Made by a program: the position numbers and the translations under genes. 64,000 bases of DNA, from NCBI RefSeq assembly GCF_012034335.1, contig NZ_JAATHJ010000018.1, positions 1 to 64,000 of the forward strand. Reading direction: 5' to 3'. The stretch is from Alkalicoccus luteus. Lineage in GTDB: Bacteria > Bacillota > Bacilli > Bacillales > Salisediminibacteriaceae. Positions 43,060-52,618 of this stretch are shown one piece after another; the first letter of the stretch is position 1, and the number at the start of each line of letters is the position of its first letter. The notes under the pieces are model-generated. The model searched no databases. It worked only from the letters and a program-made list of their open reading frames with translations, and was not told where the DNA came from.

Positions 43060-43914
43060 TTAGTTCTGCTCCAGCAGCTGAACCGACACTTTGACATCAA
43101 GTGTATGAGAACCTCCGCGGTACACCCCTTCAACCGGACTCGTGTCGTGGTAGTCGCGTCCGACGCCGACGCGGATGTGCTGTTCAAGCGCCTCCACATT
43201 GTTCGTCGGATCGAGACCGATCCAGCCAATCCCCGGCACCATCATCTCTACCCAGGCGTGCGTGGCAGCATCACCGACGAGCGCTGAGCCTTCCCCGACG
43301 TAAAGATACCCACTTACATAGCGGGCCGGAATTTTTCGCGACCGGAGAGCACCGAGCATAATATTCGTAAAGTCCTGACACACCCCGCGCTTCAGCTGAA
43401 ACGCTTCGTGGGCCTTTGTATGCACTTCAGTTGCTTCCGGGTCGTACGTCATCGTTTCATGCAGATACTTCATGACGTCCAGCGCATACTGCACCGGATT
43501 TCCGTTGCTTCCGGTCACCTTCCATATTTCCTCCAGCTGCTCATTCGCGACATACGTATAATCCGTTTCAGCCAGATAGGCTAAATAGTGCGTATGAAAC
43601 AAATTGGAATGATAGATGGCTTTCATTTCATCAGTAAATGGAATCATGCGAATGAACGGACTTTTTTGAATGCTTACATAAGACGTTGTTTTAATGTGCA
43701 GCTCATGATGAGGCTCTGCAATAAAAAACGTTTCCACGTTGTTGCCCCATATATCGGTGTGCTCCTTCGTCAGCGACACCGGCGTAATATCCGGAAAGTA
43801 GGAAAGCAGCCGCTGACACTCATCGGTGCGCGGCTTCAGCCGGATCCGGTTTAAGCTTTGATCAACGGAAGATTCATAACGGAATTCGTTGCTGTGTTCT
43901 ATTTTATATTTCAC
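43060..43914 (-). CDS. Transglutaminase-like cysteine peptidase family protein
   Basis: This 284-residue protein has an N-terminal transglutaminase-associated beta domain and a transglutaminase-like core. The catalytic triad is readable as Cys179 (KRGVCQDFTN), His219 (THAWVEM) and Asp235 (GLDPTNN). There is no signal peptide. It is the last gene of a three-gene operon with alpha-E and circularly permuted ATP-grasp proteins, a set found in many bacteria and proposed to make and process peptides or amides. Its substrate is unknown. Confidence 0.85.
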   Translation of the reverse strand: MKYKIEHSNEFRYESSVDQSLNRIRLKPRTDECQRLLSYFPDITPVSLTKEHTDIWGNNVETFFIAEPHHELHIKTTSYVSIQKSPFIRMIPFTDEMKAIYHSNLFHTHYLAYLAETDYTYVANEQLEEIWKVTGSNGNPVQYALDVMKYLHETMTYDPEATEVHTKAHEAFQLKRGVCQDFTNIMLGALRSRKIPARYVSGYLYVGEGSALVGDAATHAWVEMMVPGIGWIGLDPTNNVEALEQHIRVGVGRDYHDTSPVEGVYRGGSHTLDVKVSVQLLEQN

Positions 43915-43941
43915 GAGTACCCACCTCTGATGCGGCAGACT

Positions 43942-44889
43942 TTAGACGAAGTAGTATGTGCTTGAGAAAACAGAGCTGATCCGGTTCAGGTCATTCTGGA
44001 AACGGTCCAGGAAGAGTCCTGTCTCTTCCTTCGACAGCTTTTGGAATTTAATTCTCATAAACTCGCTGCTCACGTAATCGAGTGATTTAAACAAGTCTTC
44101 GGAGTAATGAGAGACCTGGCCGTTTTCCAGCTTCATCACCGTTTCACGCACGTGCTCCATACAATATTCAATCGAGCGCGGAAACTGCTCATAGGAAATG
44201 AGAAACGGGATCACATGAGATGGATCCATCGTCGGCGGAAACCGTTTCAGATACGCGCTGTAGCCGTTTAGAAACTGCAGGGCGCTCAGCCAGTAATAGT
44301 AGTTGGCGTTTGCTTCCTGCTCCGCTTCTTTCGTTTTCTCGCACATGACGTTCAGCACGCGTGCTGTTTTTTCACCACGTTCGAGCCATTTGCCAATTTT
44401 GATAAACTGGTAGGCTTCCTCACGCAGCATGGAGGATTCGATGATCCCCTGCAGCGTGTAAGACAGCCGCTGTGTATCCTGCAGAAACGTCTGAATCCGT
44501 CTCGTGTTCCAGTCTGTAAACGGTTCACTCCGAAAGGACAGGTAATGTTCGTTCAGCACGTACCAGAAGTCCTCCGGTATGTGATCCCGGACGGCTCTCG
44601 CATTGAAACGGGCGTTCTCCAGGCAGTTACGGATGGAGTTGAGGTTTTCCGGATCCAGCGCAATATAGGACGCAGCAGCTTCTGCTGTAAAGGAGCCGCC
44701 CTTCTCTTCATAGTCCAGCTTGGATGCGCAAATTTCGACAACCGCCTCCCAGTCGCTCAGCGCTACTTTACCATATTCCTGCGTTTCCAGTGCATTAATC
44801 AGCCTCGCTTCCAGCACGCGGGCATTGCTCTCGGCACGTTCTACGTTTCGAGCCATCCAGAACAGACTTGATGCTACTCTGCTAAGCAT
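43942..44889 (-). CDS. Alpha-E domain protein
   Basis: This all-helical protein of about 315 residues belongs to the alpha-E family, which is nearly always encoded beside circularly permuted ATP-grasp enzymes. Family stretches are MLSRVASSLFWMARNVERAE near the start, YWLSALQFLNGYSAYLKRF and the C-terminal RFQNDLNRISSVFSSTYYFV. I start it at ATG 44889, 6 nt after GGGGGAGG; an ATG at 44895 directly abuts that site. It overlaps the upstream ATP-grasp gene by 8 bp. Confidence 0.83.
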   Translation of the reverse strand: MLSRVASSLFWMARNVERAESNARVLEARLINALETQEYGKVALSDWEAVVEICASKLDYEEKGGSFTAEAAASYIALDPENLNSIRNCLENARFNARAVRDHIPEDFWYVLNEHYLSFRSEPFTDWNTRRIQTFLQDTQRLSYTLQGIIESSMLREEAYQFIKIGKWLERGEKTARVLNVMCEKTKEAEQEANANYYYWLSALQFLNGYSAYLKRFPPTMDPSHVIPFLISYEQFPRSIEYCMEHVRETVMKLENGQVSHYSEDLFKSLDYVSSEFMRIKFQKLSKEETGLFLDRFQNDLNRISSVFSSTYYFV

Positions 44890-46342
44890 GGACATCCTCC
44901 CCCTTCTTCAGCACCCACGTATCTTTGCCTCCTCCTCCCTGTGAGGAATTGACGACTAGCGAGCCTTCCTTTAATGCCACGCGTGACAGTCCGCCAGGCA
45001 GTACGTGAATATGATCGCTGCCGACGGCAAACACCCGCAGATCCACGTGGCACGGATAAAATCGTCCTTTCTGAAACGCCGGCGCCCGCGAAAGCTGAAT
45101 CGTCGGCTGGGCGATATACTGCTGTGGATTTTCCCGGATTTTTTCTTTGAAAATCTCCCGGTCCCGTTCCGTCGACTGCGGGCCGATCAGCATGTCATAT
45201 CCTCCTGAAGCCCCGACGTTTTTAATAACGAGCTCTTCCAGACGGCCGAGCACATTCTCACGCACTTCCGGATCGCTGAGAAAATACGTATCCACGTTTG
45301 GAATCAGCGGTTCCTCCCCTAAATAGTAGCGGATCATTTCCGGCACGTAGGCGTACATCGCTTTGTCATCAGCGACTCCATTTCCGACCGAATTGACGAC
45401 AGCAACGTTCCCCCATCGCAGCGCCCGCATCAACCCCTTTACGCCAAGCGACGAATCGCTGCGAAATTCCTCCGGATCGATAAAGTCATCGTCAATTCTT
45501 CGGTAGATAATGTCGATCCGCTTCAGTCCCCGTACGGTTTTCATGTAAACCACATCGTCTTTTACGAGCAGATCCTGCCCTTCTACAAGCTCAATACCCA
45601 TCTGCTGGGCAAGAAATACGTGATCGTAGTAGGCCGAATTGTACATGCCCGGGGTTAACAGCACCGCCTGCGGGTTGTCTTTGTTTGGTGAATTCTCCGG
45701 CACGTGGGCGAGCAGCGCCTGGTGCGAATGGGACATTTGGTGTTCGAGCGTACGAATCGCATGCTCAAAGAAAAACTCCGGAAACACTTTCCGCATGACG
45801 AACCGGTTCTGGAAGACGTAGGAGAGGCCTGACGGATTTCGGAGATTATCCTCCAGCACCCGGTAAACGCCATCCGCGTCGCGGATCAGATCGATACCAG
45901 CAAGGAAAATGTGGTTTTTATGCGGCAGCGAGAGTCCGGCTGCCTGCTCCTCATAGTAATACTGGTTTTGCTGGATTAACTCTTTCGGAACGATCCCGTC
46001 TTCCACAATCCGGTTTTCATTATAAATATCCTCAAGAAAATAATTGAGAGCGGTCACCCGCTGTTTAATTCCTGCTTCAACCGTTTCCCATTCTTTATCG
46101 TTGATAATAATCGGAACGAGGTCAAACGGCATCGTTCGCTCTGTTCCGCCTTCTTCGTGATAGACAGTAAAGGTAATGCCCTGACGCAGAAAGCTGAGCT
46201 GGGCGGTCTCATGCTTTTCGTTCAGGTCATCTACTGCATGGCGCTCCAAAATCCGTCTGAACTTCTCATAATGTGGTCTGACTTTCCCCGCGGCTTCCAC
46301 CATTTCATCGTAAAAACCTTCTGCCGGATAGTTTTTTAGCAT
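44882..46342 (-). CDS. Circularly permuted type 2 ATP-grasp protein
   Basis: This 486-residue protein matches the circularly permuted ATP-grasp type 2 family. Visible signatures are the N-terminal YPAEGFYDEMVEAAGKVRPHY, YRVLEDNLRNPSGLSYVFQN, LTPGMYNSAYYDHVFLAQQMG, VGNGVADDKAMYAYVPEMI and the C-terminal PCHVDLRVFAVGSDHIHVLPGG. These enzymes are thought to form amide bonds, possibly peptides; no product is known. It is first in the operon with the alpha-E and transglutaminase-like genes. GGAGGCGGACTC precedes the ATG. Confidence 0.87.
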   Translation of the reverse strand: MLKNYPAEGFYDEMVEAAGKVRPHYEKFRRILERHAVDDLNEKHETAQLSFLRQGITFTVYHEEGGTERTMPFDLVPIIINDKEWETVEAGIKQRVTALNYFLEDIYNENRIVEDGIVPKELIQQNQYYYEEQAAGLSLPHKNHIFLAGIDLIRDADGVYRVLEDNLRNPSGLSYVFQNRFVMRKVFPEFFFEHAIRTLEHQMSHSHQALLAHVPENSPNKDNPQAVLLTPGMYNSAYYDHVFLAQQMGIELVEGQDLLVKDDVVYMKTVRGLKRIDIIYRRIDDDFIDPEEFRSDSSLGVKGLMRALRWGNVAVVNSVGNGVADDKAMYAYVPEMIRYYLGEEPLIPNVDTYFLSDPEVRENVLGRLEELVIKNVGASGGYDMLIGPQSTERDREIFKEKIRENPQQYIAQPTIQLSRAPAFQKGRFYPCHVDLRVFAVGSDHIHVLPGGLSRVALKEGSLVVNSSQGGGGKDTWVLKKGEDVHA

Positions 46343-46491
46343 GAGTCCGCCTCCATCTATTTTATTTTTAGAATTTTCGTATAGTTTATATTCGACACGA
46401 ACGCTCTTTATCCTGCTGAAAAGCCGTCAGTTGTTCCCGGGTTAGACATGCGGTAAAGTAAGTACAAGAAATGATGAGAGAGGGATGCCGC

Positions 46492-47670
46492 ATGAAGGAA
46501 GAAATCCTGCGCTACCTGGATAGCAGCAAAGGCCTTTTTTACGATACAAGCCAGTTTATCGGGACGAACCCGGAGCTTGGCAATGAGGAACATAAAGCGA
46601 AGCAGGCTCTGACCGGTCTGCTGGAGGAAGCCGGGTTTCACGTGAAACATACGCTTCCCGGCCAGCCGGAGACAGCATTTGAGGCGGTGTTTCATTCCCA
46701 CCGGTCCGGACCATCTTTAGGATTTATGTGCGAATATGATGCACTGCCGGGAATCGGCCATGCCTGCGGGCACAACTTGATCGGCACGCAGAGCGCTGCT
46801 GCTGCGATGGCGCTTGCTCAAGTTATTGAAAACACAGGCGGGACCATTTACGTGTACGGAACCCCTGCCGAAGAAACGAACGGTGCCAAGGTGACGATGG
46901 CCGAAGCCGGCATGTTCGATCATCTCGATGCCGCGATGATGGCCCATCCGTCTTCCGACTACGTCAAAAGCGGCACGTCGCTTGCGATGGATGCGCTCGA
47001 GTTTTCCTATTACGGCCGGCCGGCTCATGCGGCAGCTGCACCGGAAGAAGGCATCAATGCCCTCGATGCAGTGCTCCAGCTGTTTCACAGCTTAAACGCG
47101 ATGCGCCAGCATGTAACCGATGACGTGCGCATCCACGGCATTATTCCAAACGGAGGCGAAGCGGCGAATATCGTACCTGAATTTGCTTCTGCCCAGTTTT
47201 ATGTCCGTGCCGCTACACGCAGCACGCTGAATCCGGTGTCGGAGCGTGTGAAAAAAGCGGCTCGTGCAGCCTCGCTTGCAACCGGAGCGAAGCTGGAAAT
47301 CAATAACTACGAATTTCCGTACGACGATATGCAGACAAACGAAACGCTCTCCGGACTTTTTACAAAACAGCTTCAGGAACTCGGCATAAAACCCGATGTC
47401 ATCTTTGAAGAGGATAACGGCAGCGGTTCCCTCGACATGGGTAATGTCAGCCAGCGCTGTCCTGCCATCCATCCATACGTGCAGATTACGTCCAGACCGC
47501 TGACGCCTCATACCGAGGAGTTCCGCGATGCTGCTCTGAGCCGGGAAGGGTTTAACGGCATGATGATTGGTGCCAAAGCACTTGCCCTGACAGGTCTGGA
47601 GCTGTTAACACGTGAGCAGCTCGTACAGGATGTGAGACAGGAGTTCCGGCAGACCTTTTCGATACGTTAA
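46492..47670 (+). CDS. M20 family amidohydrolase/peptidase
   Basis: This 392-residue zinc amidohydrolase belongs to the M20 aminobenzoyl-glutamate utilisation/aminoacylase-like branch. Metal-site motifs are CEYDALPGIGHACGHNLIG, PAEETNGAKVTMAEAG (catalytic Glu pair) and MMAHPSSDY. The inserted dimerisation domain contains YYGRPAHAAAAPEEGINAL. It most likely hydrolyses an N-acyl amino acid or a dipeptide amide; the substrate is not fixed. The ATG at 46492 follows GAGAGGG, which excludes an ATG at 46471. Confidence 0.88.
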   Translation: MKEEILRYLDSSKGLFYDTSQFIGTNPELGNEEHKAKQALTGLLEEAGFHVKHTLPGQPETAFEAVFHSHRSGPSLGFMCEYDALPGIGHACGHNLIGTQSAAAAMALAQVIENTGGTIYVYGTPAEETNGAKVTMAEAGMFDHLDAAMMAHPSSDYVKSGTSLAMDALEFSYYGRPAHAAAAPEEGINALDAVLQLFHSLNAMRQHVTDDVRIHGIIPNGGEAANIVPEFASAQFYVRAATRSTLNPVSERVKKAARAASLATGAKLEINNYEFPYDDMQTNETLSGLFTKQLQELGIKPDVIFEEDNGSGSLDMGNVSQRCPAIHPYVQITSRPLTPHTEEFRDAALSREGFNGMMIGAKALALTGLELLTREQLVQDVRQEFRQTFSIR

Positions 47671-47687
47671 TCCGGGGAGGAATGAGC

Positions 47688-48035
47688 ATGAGTCCGTTTA
47701 AACGCCAGGAACCATTCCGGTACGTGTTTCGCGTGCCGCACGATACCAGTTTTTTCATAAGCGGAAGAAAAGGTAAGACGTTTCAGTCAAAGCCGGGCAA
47801 AGGTGTGATGCTGGATTTAAGCGCCGGCGGGCTGCGGCTGCGCACGTCACTTGACCTGCCGGACGAAACAGATTTGACGTTTTCTTTTACAATTGCAGAC
47901 ACTGCTCTTGAACCGAGCGGATGTATCGTCTGGAAACGAAAAGAGTTCGGGGAATATGTATACGGCATTGATTTTCATGAAACGACCGATGGCGAGGCTG
48001 TTGTGAAGGCACTGAAAATGTATGCAAAAGCCTGA
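47688..48035 (+). CDS. PilZ domain protein
   Basis: This single-domain PilZ protein of 115 residues has the c-di-GMP-binding motifs in order: RxxxR as RYVFR (Arg11 and Arg15) and (D/N)xSxxG as DLSAGG (Asp43), followed by LRLRTSLDLPDETDLTFSF and the strand KRKEFGEYVYGIDF. It is therefore a likely c-di-GMP receptor; what it controls is not known. The second ATG at 47688 is preferred because GGGGAGG ends 7 nt before it. It overlaps the next gene by 14 bp. Confidence 0.78.
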   Translation: MSPFKRQEPFRYVFRVPHDTSFFISGRKGKTFQSKPGKGVMLDLSAGGLRLRTSLDLPDETDLTFSFTIADTALEPSGCIVWKRKEFGEYVYGIDFHETTDGEAVVKALKMYAKA

Positions 48036-48720
48036 AGCACTGAAGAAAGCGGGTCTGATCGGGGGCATGAGCTGGGAAACGACCGCGTTGTACTACCGTA
48101 TGCTGCAGGAGCGGACGCAGGAAACATTTGGAAGCGGCGTGTCGTTTCCCTGCCTGATTGATTCGCTCCCCTTTCATGAAATAGCAGCGTGCCAGCATGC
48201 CGGCGACTGGGATGCTGTCGGCAGCATACTCGCCGATTCTGCAGTTCGGCTCGAGCGAGGAGGCGCGCAGTTTATCGGAATCCTGTCCAATACGGTCCAC
48301 CTGCGGCTTGAGGATGTGCAGCAGGCCGTCGGCGTTCCGGTTGTCTCCATAACCGAAGCTGCGGCTGCCGCGGTACCCGGCTCAGCGGTTCTCGTGCTCG
48401 GCACTTCCTTTACTGTTGAAGAGCGTCTTTATGATGCGTCGCTTCGTAAGCGGAACATTGAATCCGTTTACCTCCCCGCCTCGCTGCAGCAGGAGCTGCA
48501 CGTACGAATCTTCAGCGAGCTGACTTCCGGAATCGTCACGTCCGAAATGCAGGAGCTGATGACGCAGTGCGCCGGCTTCGGGCGTAATGCCGGCTGTACA
48601 AGCATGCTCCTCGGATGCACCGAACTGGAGCTCGTGCCGGAGAACCACATCCTTCCTTCTGTTTCAACGGTTCGGGCTCACGTCGAGCACTTGTTTCACG
48701 AAGCCGTGTCAGGCGTTTAA
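48022..48720 (+). CDS. Aspartate/glutamate racemase family protein (YgeA-like)
   Basis: This 232-residue racemase-fold protein most resembles the YgeA group (GLIGGMSWETTALYYRML; FHEIAACQHAGDWDAVG). Two-base racemases use two cysteines. Here the first position is Ser89 (ILSNTVH) and only the second Cys199 (LLGCTEL) remains. YgeA-type enzymes have Thr at the first position and favour one enantiomer, so this protein may be a one-directional amino-acid racemase or isomerase. It overlaps the PilZ gene by 14 bp and is probably coupled to it. Confidence 0.83.
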   Translation: MQKPEALKKAGLIGGMSWETTALYYRMLQERTQETFGSGVSFPCLIDSLPFHEIAACQHAGDWDAVGSILADSAVRLERGGAQFIGILSNTVHLRLEDVQQAVGVPVVSITEAAAAAVPGSAVLVLGTSFTVEERLYDASLRKRNIESVYLPASLQQELHVRIFSELTSGIVTSEMQELMTQCAGFGRNAGCTSMLLGCTELELVPENHILPSVSTVRAHVEHLFHEAVSGV

Positions 48721-48785
48721 CATCTTCTCTTTGCGGGAAACAGCCAGTAGAGTCCATGAGGCTAATCTGCAAGGAGGTTTTTGAT

Positions 48786-49451
48786 TTGGGTAAAAAAGTA
48801 TTGATCGTTGTTACAAGCTCCGATAAAATTGCCGGAAATGATACCGGATTATGGTTGGAAGAATATGCAGCCCCTTACGCTGCGTTTGTTAAGCAGGGAT
48901 ATGACGTTACGGTAAGAAGCATCGACGGCGGACAGGTCCCCCTCGATCCGAACAGCCTGCCGGAAGAAGAAAATCTGGAGTGGCAGGAAGCACAGGCCAT
49001 TCTTACGAATACGGACAAGCTGTCAGAAGATGACGTTTCCGCCGGCTACGATGCCGTCTATCTGCCTGGCGGCCACGGTACCGTATTTGATTTCCCTGAT
49101 AACCTGCTTCTGCAGCGCGTGCTGCGCGAGCACGCTGAACAGGACCGCGTGATCGGCTCTGTCTGCCACGGACCGACGGCGCTCGTTCACGTCACGCTCT
49201 CCGACGGCACACCGCTCGTCAAAGGCCGGCGCGTGAATGCCTTTACGGATGAAGAGGAGCGCGACATGGGGCTTGAAGGCGCTGTGCCATTTCTGCTCGA
49301 ATCTACGCTTCGTGAAAAAGGAGCGCAGTTTGAAGGCGGCGACAAGTGGACGGACTTTTCCATCCGCGACGGCAACCTTGTCACCGGACAAAACCCAATG
49401 TCGAGTGAAAGCGTCGCCCGTAAAATTATCGACGCAGTTGAAAATCGTTAA
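48786..49451 (+). CDS. DJ-1/PfpI family protein (Hsp31-like)
   Basis: This 221-residue class I glutamine-amidotransferase-like protein has the nucleophile elbow GSVCHGPTAL with Cys127 and His128. Glu25 or Glu26 in TGLWLEEYAAPYAAF and the PGGHGTVFDFPDN loop place it with Hsp31-like glyoxalase III/chaperone proteins. A role in methylglyoxal or protein-damage handling is likely by family. It starts with TTG 48786, 8 nt after AAGGAGG. Confidence 0.87.
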   Translation: MGKKVLIVVTSSDKIAGNDTGLWLEEYAAPYAAFVKQGYDVTVRSIDGGQVPLDPNSLPEEENLEWQEAQAILTNTDKLSEDDVSAGYDAVYLPGGHGTVFDFPDNLLLQRVLREHAEQDRVIGSVCHGPTALVHVTLSDGTPLVKGRRVNAFTDEEERDMGLEGAVPFLLESTLREKGAQFEGGDKWTDFSIRDGNLVTGQNPMSSESVARKIIDAVENR

Positions 49452-49460
49452 GCGTTCAGA

Positions 49461-49487
49461 AAGGCTGCTGCGGCAGCCTTTTTTTCA
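49461..49487 (+). terminator. Terminator of the DJ-1 family gene
   Basis: AAGGCTGC pairs with GCAGCCTT around TGCG and is followed by a long T-run, 9 bp after the stop. Confidence 0.88.
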
Positions 49488-49599
49488 TGCTTCCTGACGT
49501 AAAAACTGTTTTCAAGTCAGACTGCGTGAAGACTGCACCAGCGCCCCTTTTTTCTAAATACCATCCATCGTTTCTGTAAGGTTACACCTTTTCCCATGA

Positions 49600-49632
49600 G
49601 AAAAAGCAGCCTCCAGCTGGAGACTGCTTTTC
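49600..49632 (-). terminator. glnS terminator
   Basis: AAAAGCAGcCTCC pairs with GGAGaCTGCTTTT. On the minus strand the T-run TTTTTC follows, immediately beyond the glnS stop. Confidence 0.85.
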
Positions 49633-49633
49633 T

Positions 49634-51277
49634 TTATCCGTTCAGTTTAAACGAGCTTTTCAGGCTTACGATCCGGTTGAAAACAAGGCGGTCTTCGCTG
49701 CTTTTCTTAGGATCCACGTTAAAGTAGCCGTGACGGAAAAACTGGAATTTGTCGTTTCCGGTGACGTTAGCCATGTTTGGCTCGACGAAGCCATGGTGAA
49801 CCTGGACCGAATCTTCGTTGACGTGATCCATAAAATCGCCGCCGGCCTCATCATCAATGAGCGGCTCGTAAAGACGAAACTCTGCCGGTACAGCTCTCGT
49901 TGCCTCGACGTAGTGGAGCGTCCCTTTCACTTTACGTGCATTGAATCCGGACCCGCTTTTCGTCTCCGGATCATACGTGCAGTGCAGCTCGGTGATGCGG
50001 CCGTTTTCATCCTTGATGACGTCCTCACATTTAATAAAGTAAGCATGCTTGATGCGAACTTCATTGCCCGGATAGAGACGGAAGTATTTCTTCGGCGGGT
50101 CTTCCATAAAGTCTTCACGCTCGATGTAGATTTCACGTGAGAATGGGATCTCCCGCATGCCCATTTCTTCGTTTTCCGGGTTGATATCGGCCGGAAGCCA
50201 TTCGACCTGACCTTCCGGATAGTTGGTGATCACTACTTTAATCGGGTCAAGCACCGCCATCGTGCGCGGAGCCTTCAGCTTCAGATCCTCGCGCAGGAAA
50301 TGCTCCAGCATGCGGACATCCACGAGGTTATCCGCCTTGGAGACCCCGATCTCCCGGCAGAACTGTTTGATAGATTCCGGCGTAAAACCGCGGCGGCGAA
50401 GTCCGGAAATTGTCGGCATCCGCGGATCGTCCCAGCCGTCTACGATGTTCTCATCGACGAGCTGCTTGAGCTTTCGCTTGCTCATGACAGTGTTGGTCAG
50501 ATTCAGACGCGCAAACTCAATCTGCTTCGGTTCCGCAGTCATGTCGGCGTTTGCAATCACCCAGTCATAGAGCGGGCGCTGATCCTCAAACTCCAGCGTG
50601 CAGATCGAGTGCGTCACGCCTTCAATCGCATCTTCCAGCGGATGGGCGAACGAGTACATCGGGTAAATGCACCACGCATCACCTGTGTTATGGTGCGTCG
50701 TATGCGAAATTCGGTAAATGACCGGATCACGCAGGTTGATATTCGGCGAGCTCATATCAATTTTTGCCCGCAGCACCTTCTCCCCGTCAGCGAATTCACC
50801 GGCACGCATTTTCTCAAACAGCTCCAGGTTCTCCTCGACGCTGCGGGAGCGGGACGGGCTTTCCTTACCCGGCTCTGTAAGCGTTCCCCGCATGTTGCGG
50901 ATTTCATCCTGGGAGAGGTCCTCTACGTACGCAAGCCCCTGCTTGATTAAATGCACCGCCTGCTTATACATCTCCTCAAAGTAGTCGGATGCAAAACGGA
51001 CTTCCTCCGGTTCATAACCGAGCCAGTCAATATCTTCTTTAATGGCTTTTACGTACTCCACGTCTTCTTTCAGCGGATTCGTATCATCGAATCGCAGGCT
51101 CGTGCGTCCGCCGAATTCATCAGCGAGTTCAAAGTTTAATACGATCGACTTGGCATGACCGATATGCAGGTAGCCGTTCGGCTCCGGCGGAAAACGCGTT
51201 ACGATCTCGTCGTACGCGCCTTCTTCCATATCTTTGGACACAATGTGCTTAATAAAATGAGTGTGTGTTTCGCTCAC
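49634..51277 (-). CDS. glnS: Glutaminyl-tRNA synthetase
   Basis: GlnRS charges tRNA-Gln directly. The protein is about 547 residues, close to the E. coli enzyme. It has the class I HIGH motif in [17 protein letters not shown] and the KMSKS equivalent VMSKRKL, with [20 protein letters not shown] distinguishing GlnRS from GluRS. The GTG at 51277 is preferred because AAAGGTGATGGTACC precedes it; the ATG at 51304 has no site. B. subtilis lacks GlnRS and relies on GatCAB amidation of Glu-tRNA-Gln, so this gene was probably gained by transfer. Confidence 0.93.
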   Translation of the reverse strand: MSETHTHFIKHIVSKDMEEGAYDEIVTRFPPEPNGYLHIGHAKSIVLNFELADEFGGRTSLRFDDTNPLKEDVEYVKAIKEDIDWLGYEPEEVRFASDYFEEMYKQAVHLIKQGLAYVEDLSQDEIRNMRGTLTEPGKESPSRSRSVEENLELFEKMRAGEFADGEKVLRAKIDMSSPNINLRDPVIYRISHTTHHNTGDAWCIYPMYSFAHPLEDAIEGVTHSICTLEFEDQRPLYDWVIANADMTAEPKQIEFARLNLTNTVMSKRKLKQLVDENIVDGWDDPRMPTISGLRRRGFTPESIKQFCREIGVSKADNLVDVRMLEHFLREDLKLKAPRTMAVLDPIKVVITNYPEGQVEWLPADINPENEEMGMREIPFSREIYIEREDFMEDPPKKYFRLYPGNEVRIKHAYFIKCEDVIKDENGRITELHCTYDPETKSGSGFNARKVKGTLHYVEATRAVPAEFRLYEPLIDDEAGGDFMDHVNEDSVQVHHGFVEPNMANVTGNDKFQFFRHGYFNVDPKKSSEDRLVFNRIVSLKSSFKLNG

Positions 51278-51361
51278 GGTACCATCACCTTTCTTCTCTG
51301 TCATTTCGGCAGGCTCTGCCGCCGAACGAACTTTTTTTAGAATATCACGCTGACATTGATA

Positions 51362-52546
51362 CTACAGCACTCGCATTGCCAGTACTTTCAAGTAATCTCC
51401 TTCCGGATAGTCCGGATTGACGAGAAAATCGTCCGGCAGTGCAAACTGCTTTTCCATACGGAAGCGCCGCTCCTTCGCTTTAAACGCCTGTTCGACCTGG
51501 CGGCGGAAGCGCCACCTCGGCAGTCCGGCATGATTAGTGGCAGCAATAAGCAGCGACCCCGGCTCCATCAAATCAAGCGCATCCTCTACCAGACGCCCGT
51601 AATCTTTGGCCGCACGAAACGTCGTCTGCTTGGTGCGGGCAAAGCTTGGCGGATCCAGTACGACCACGTCGTACGTCTGCTCACGTGAAGCAGCCTTGCG
51701 GAACCAGCTGAACACATCATCTACGAGAATCTTCTGGCTGTCCATGTCAATTTCATTCAGGCGGAACTGCTCGGCTGTTCTTTCGCGGCTGCGGTTTGCT
51801 GCATCCACGCTTACGGTTGAAACAGCTCCTCCGAGTGCCGCCGCTGTTGAGAACGCACCTGTGTAGCTAAACGTATTGAGGACCGTGCTGCCTGCAGCCC
51901 ATTCATCCCTCAGCGTTTTCCGCACGTCACGCTGATCGAGAAAAATACCTGTCATCGCCCCGTCATCCAAGTATACGGCAAAATTCATCCCGTTTTCCTT
52001 TATATACAGCGGTGCAGGGGCTTCCGTGCCGCTGACGAAGTCGCTCTGCTTTTCGGTTTTTTCATCTGAAAAACGTTTTTTTTCGTATATGCCAACAGGG
52101 TCCATCGTCTGCGTTAAAATATCGATGAACTGCTGACGGAACGAGTAGGCGCCTTTGCTGTAAAACTGCAGGACGTAATAGCCGGCGTAATAGTCGATAA
52201 GAATACCGCCAAATCCGTCTCCCTCACCGTTAAACACACGGAATGCGGTCGTCTCTTCTGAAGCAAGCAGATTCCCCCGCCGGCTGATTGCCATCATCAG
52301 CTTTTTGGAAACAAACTGCTCATCGATCATTTCGTTTTCCTTTTTCGTCAGGATCCAGCCCGTTCCTTTATTCTGCTTTCCAACATAACCTCGACCGAGA
52401 AAATCGCCGTCCGGTGCTTCCAGCGTGAACAGCTCTCCCTCTTCCAGGTCAGTCCGGTTTCCGACCGCTTCTTCTGTAAGCAGCGGAAACCCGTCCCGAT
52501 ACTGCTCTACCGTATCCGGCAGGGCGGTCAGTCGTATTTCTTCCAT
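51362..52546 (-). CDS. ywbD: Class I SAM-dependent rRNA methyltransferase, RlmI/YwbD type
   Basis: This protein of about 394 residues has an N-terminal PUA-like domain (ending GRGYVGKQNKGTGW), a middle domain and a C-terminal Rossmann methyltransferase. The SAM motif is VLNTFSYTGAFSTAAALGGA, and the catalytic motif is VVLDPPSFARTKQ. It is homologous to E. coli RlmI (23S m5C1962) and B. subtilis YwbD. The ATG at 52546 follows AGAGGA by 8 nt. It has the same strand as glnS downstream and fdhD upstream but is separated from fdhD by about 230 bp with a hairpin. Confidence 0.88.
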   Translation of the reverse strand: MEEIRLTALPDTVEQYRDGFPLLTEEAVGNRTDLEEGELFTLEAPDGDFLGRGYVGKQNKGTGWILTKKENEMIDEQFVSKKLMMAISRRGNLLASEETTAFRVFNGEGDGFGGILIDYYAGYYVLQFYSKGAYSFRQQFIDILTQTMDPVGIYEKKRFSDEKTEKQSDFVSGTEAPAPLYIKENGMNFAVYLDDGAMTGIFLDQRDVRKTLRDEWAAGSTVLNTFSYTGAFSTAAALGGAVSTVSVDAANRSRERTAEQFRLNEIDMDSQKILVDDVFSWFRKAASREQTYDVVVLDPPSFARTKQTTFRAAKDYGRLVEDALDLMEPGSLLIAATNHAGLPRWRFRRQVEQAFKAKERRFRMEKQFALPDDFLVNPDYPEGDYLKVLAMRVL

Positions 52547-52572
52547 GTCTATCATCCTCTCATTATGAACAC

Positions 52573-52618
52573 AAAAAAACCGCACGGCTCCCATGCACAT
52601 GGTACAGCGTCTGCGGTT
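52573..52618 (-). terminator. Terminator downstream of fdhD
   Basis: On the minus strand AACCGCA...TGCGGTT closes a long imperfect hairpin with an inner CCATG/CATGG and is followed by TTTTTTT. The 160 bp between it and the fdhD stop hold no gene that I recognise. Confidence 0.7.
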
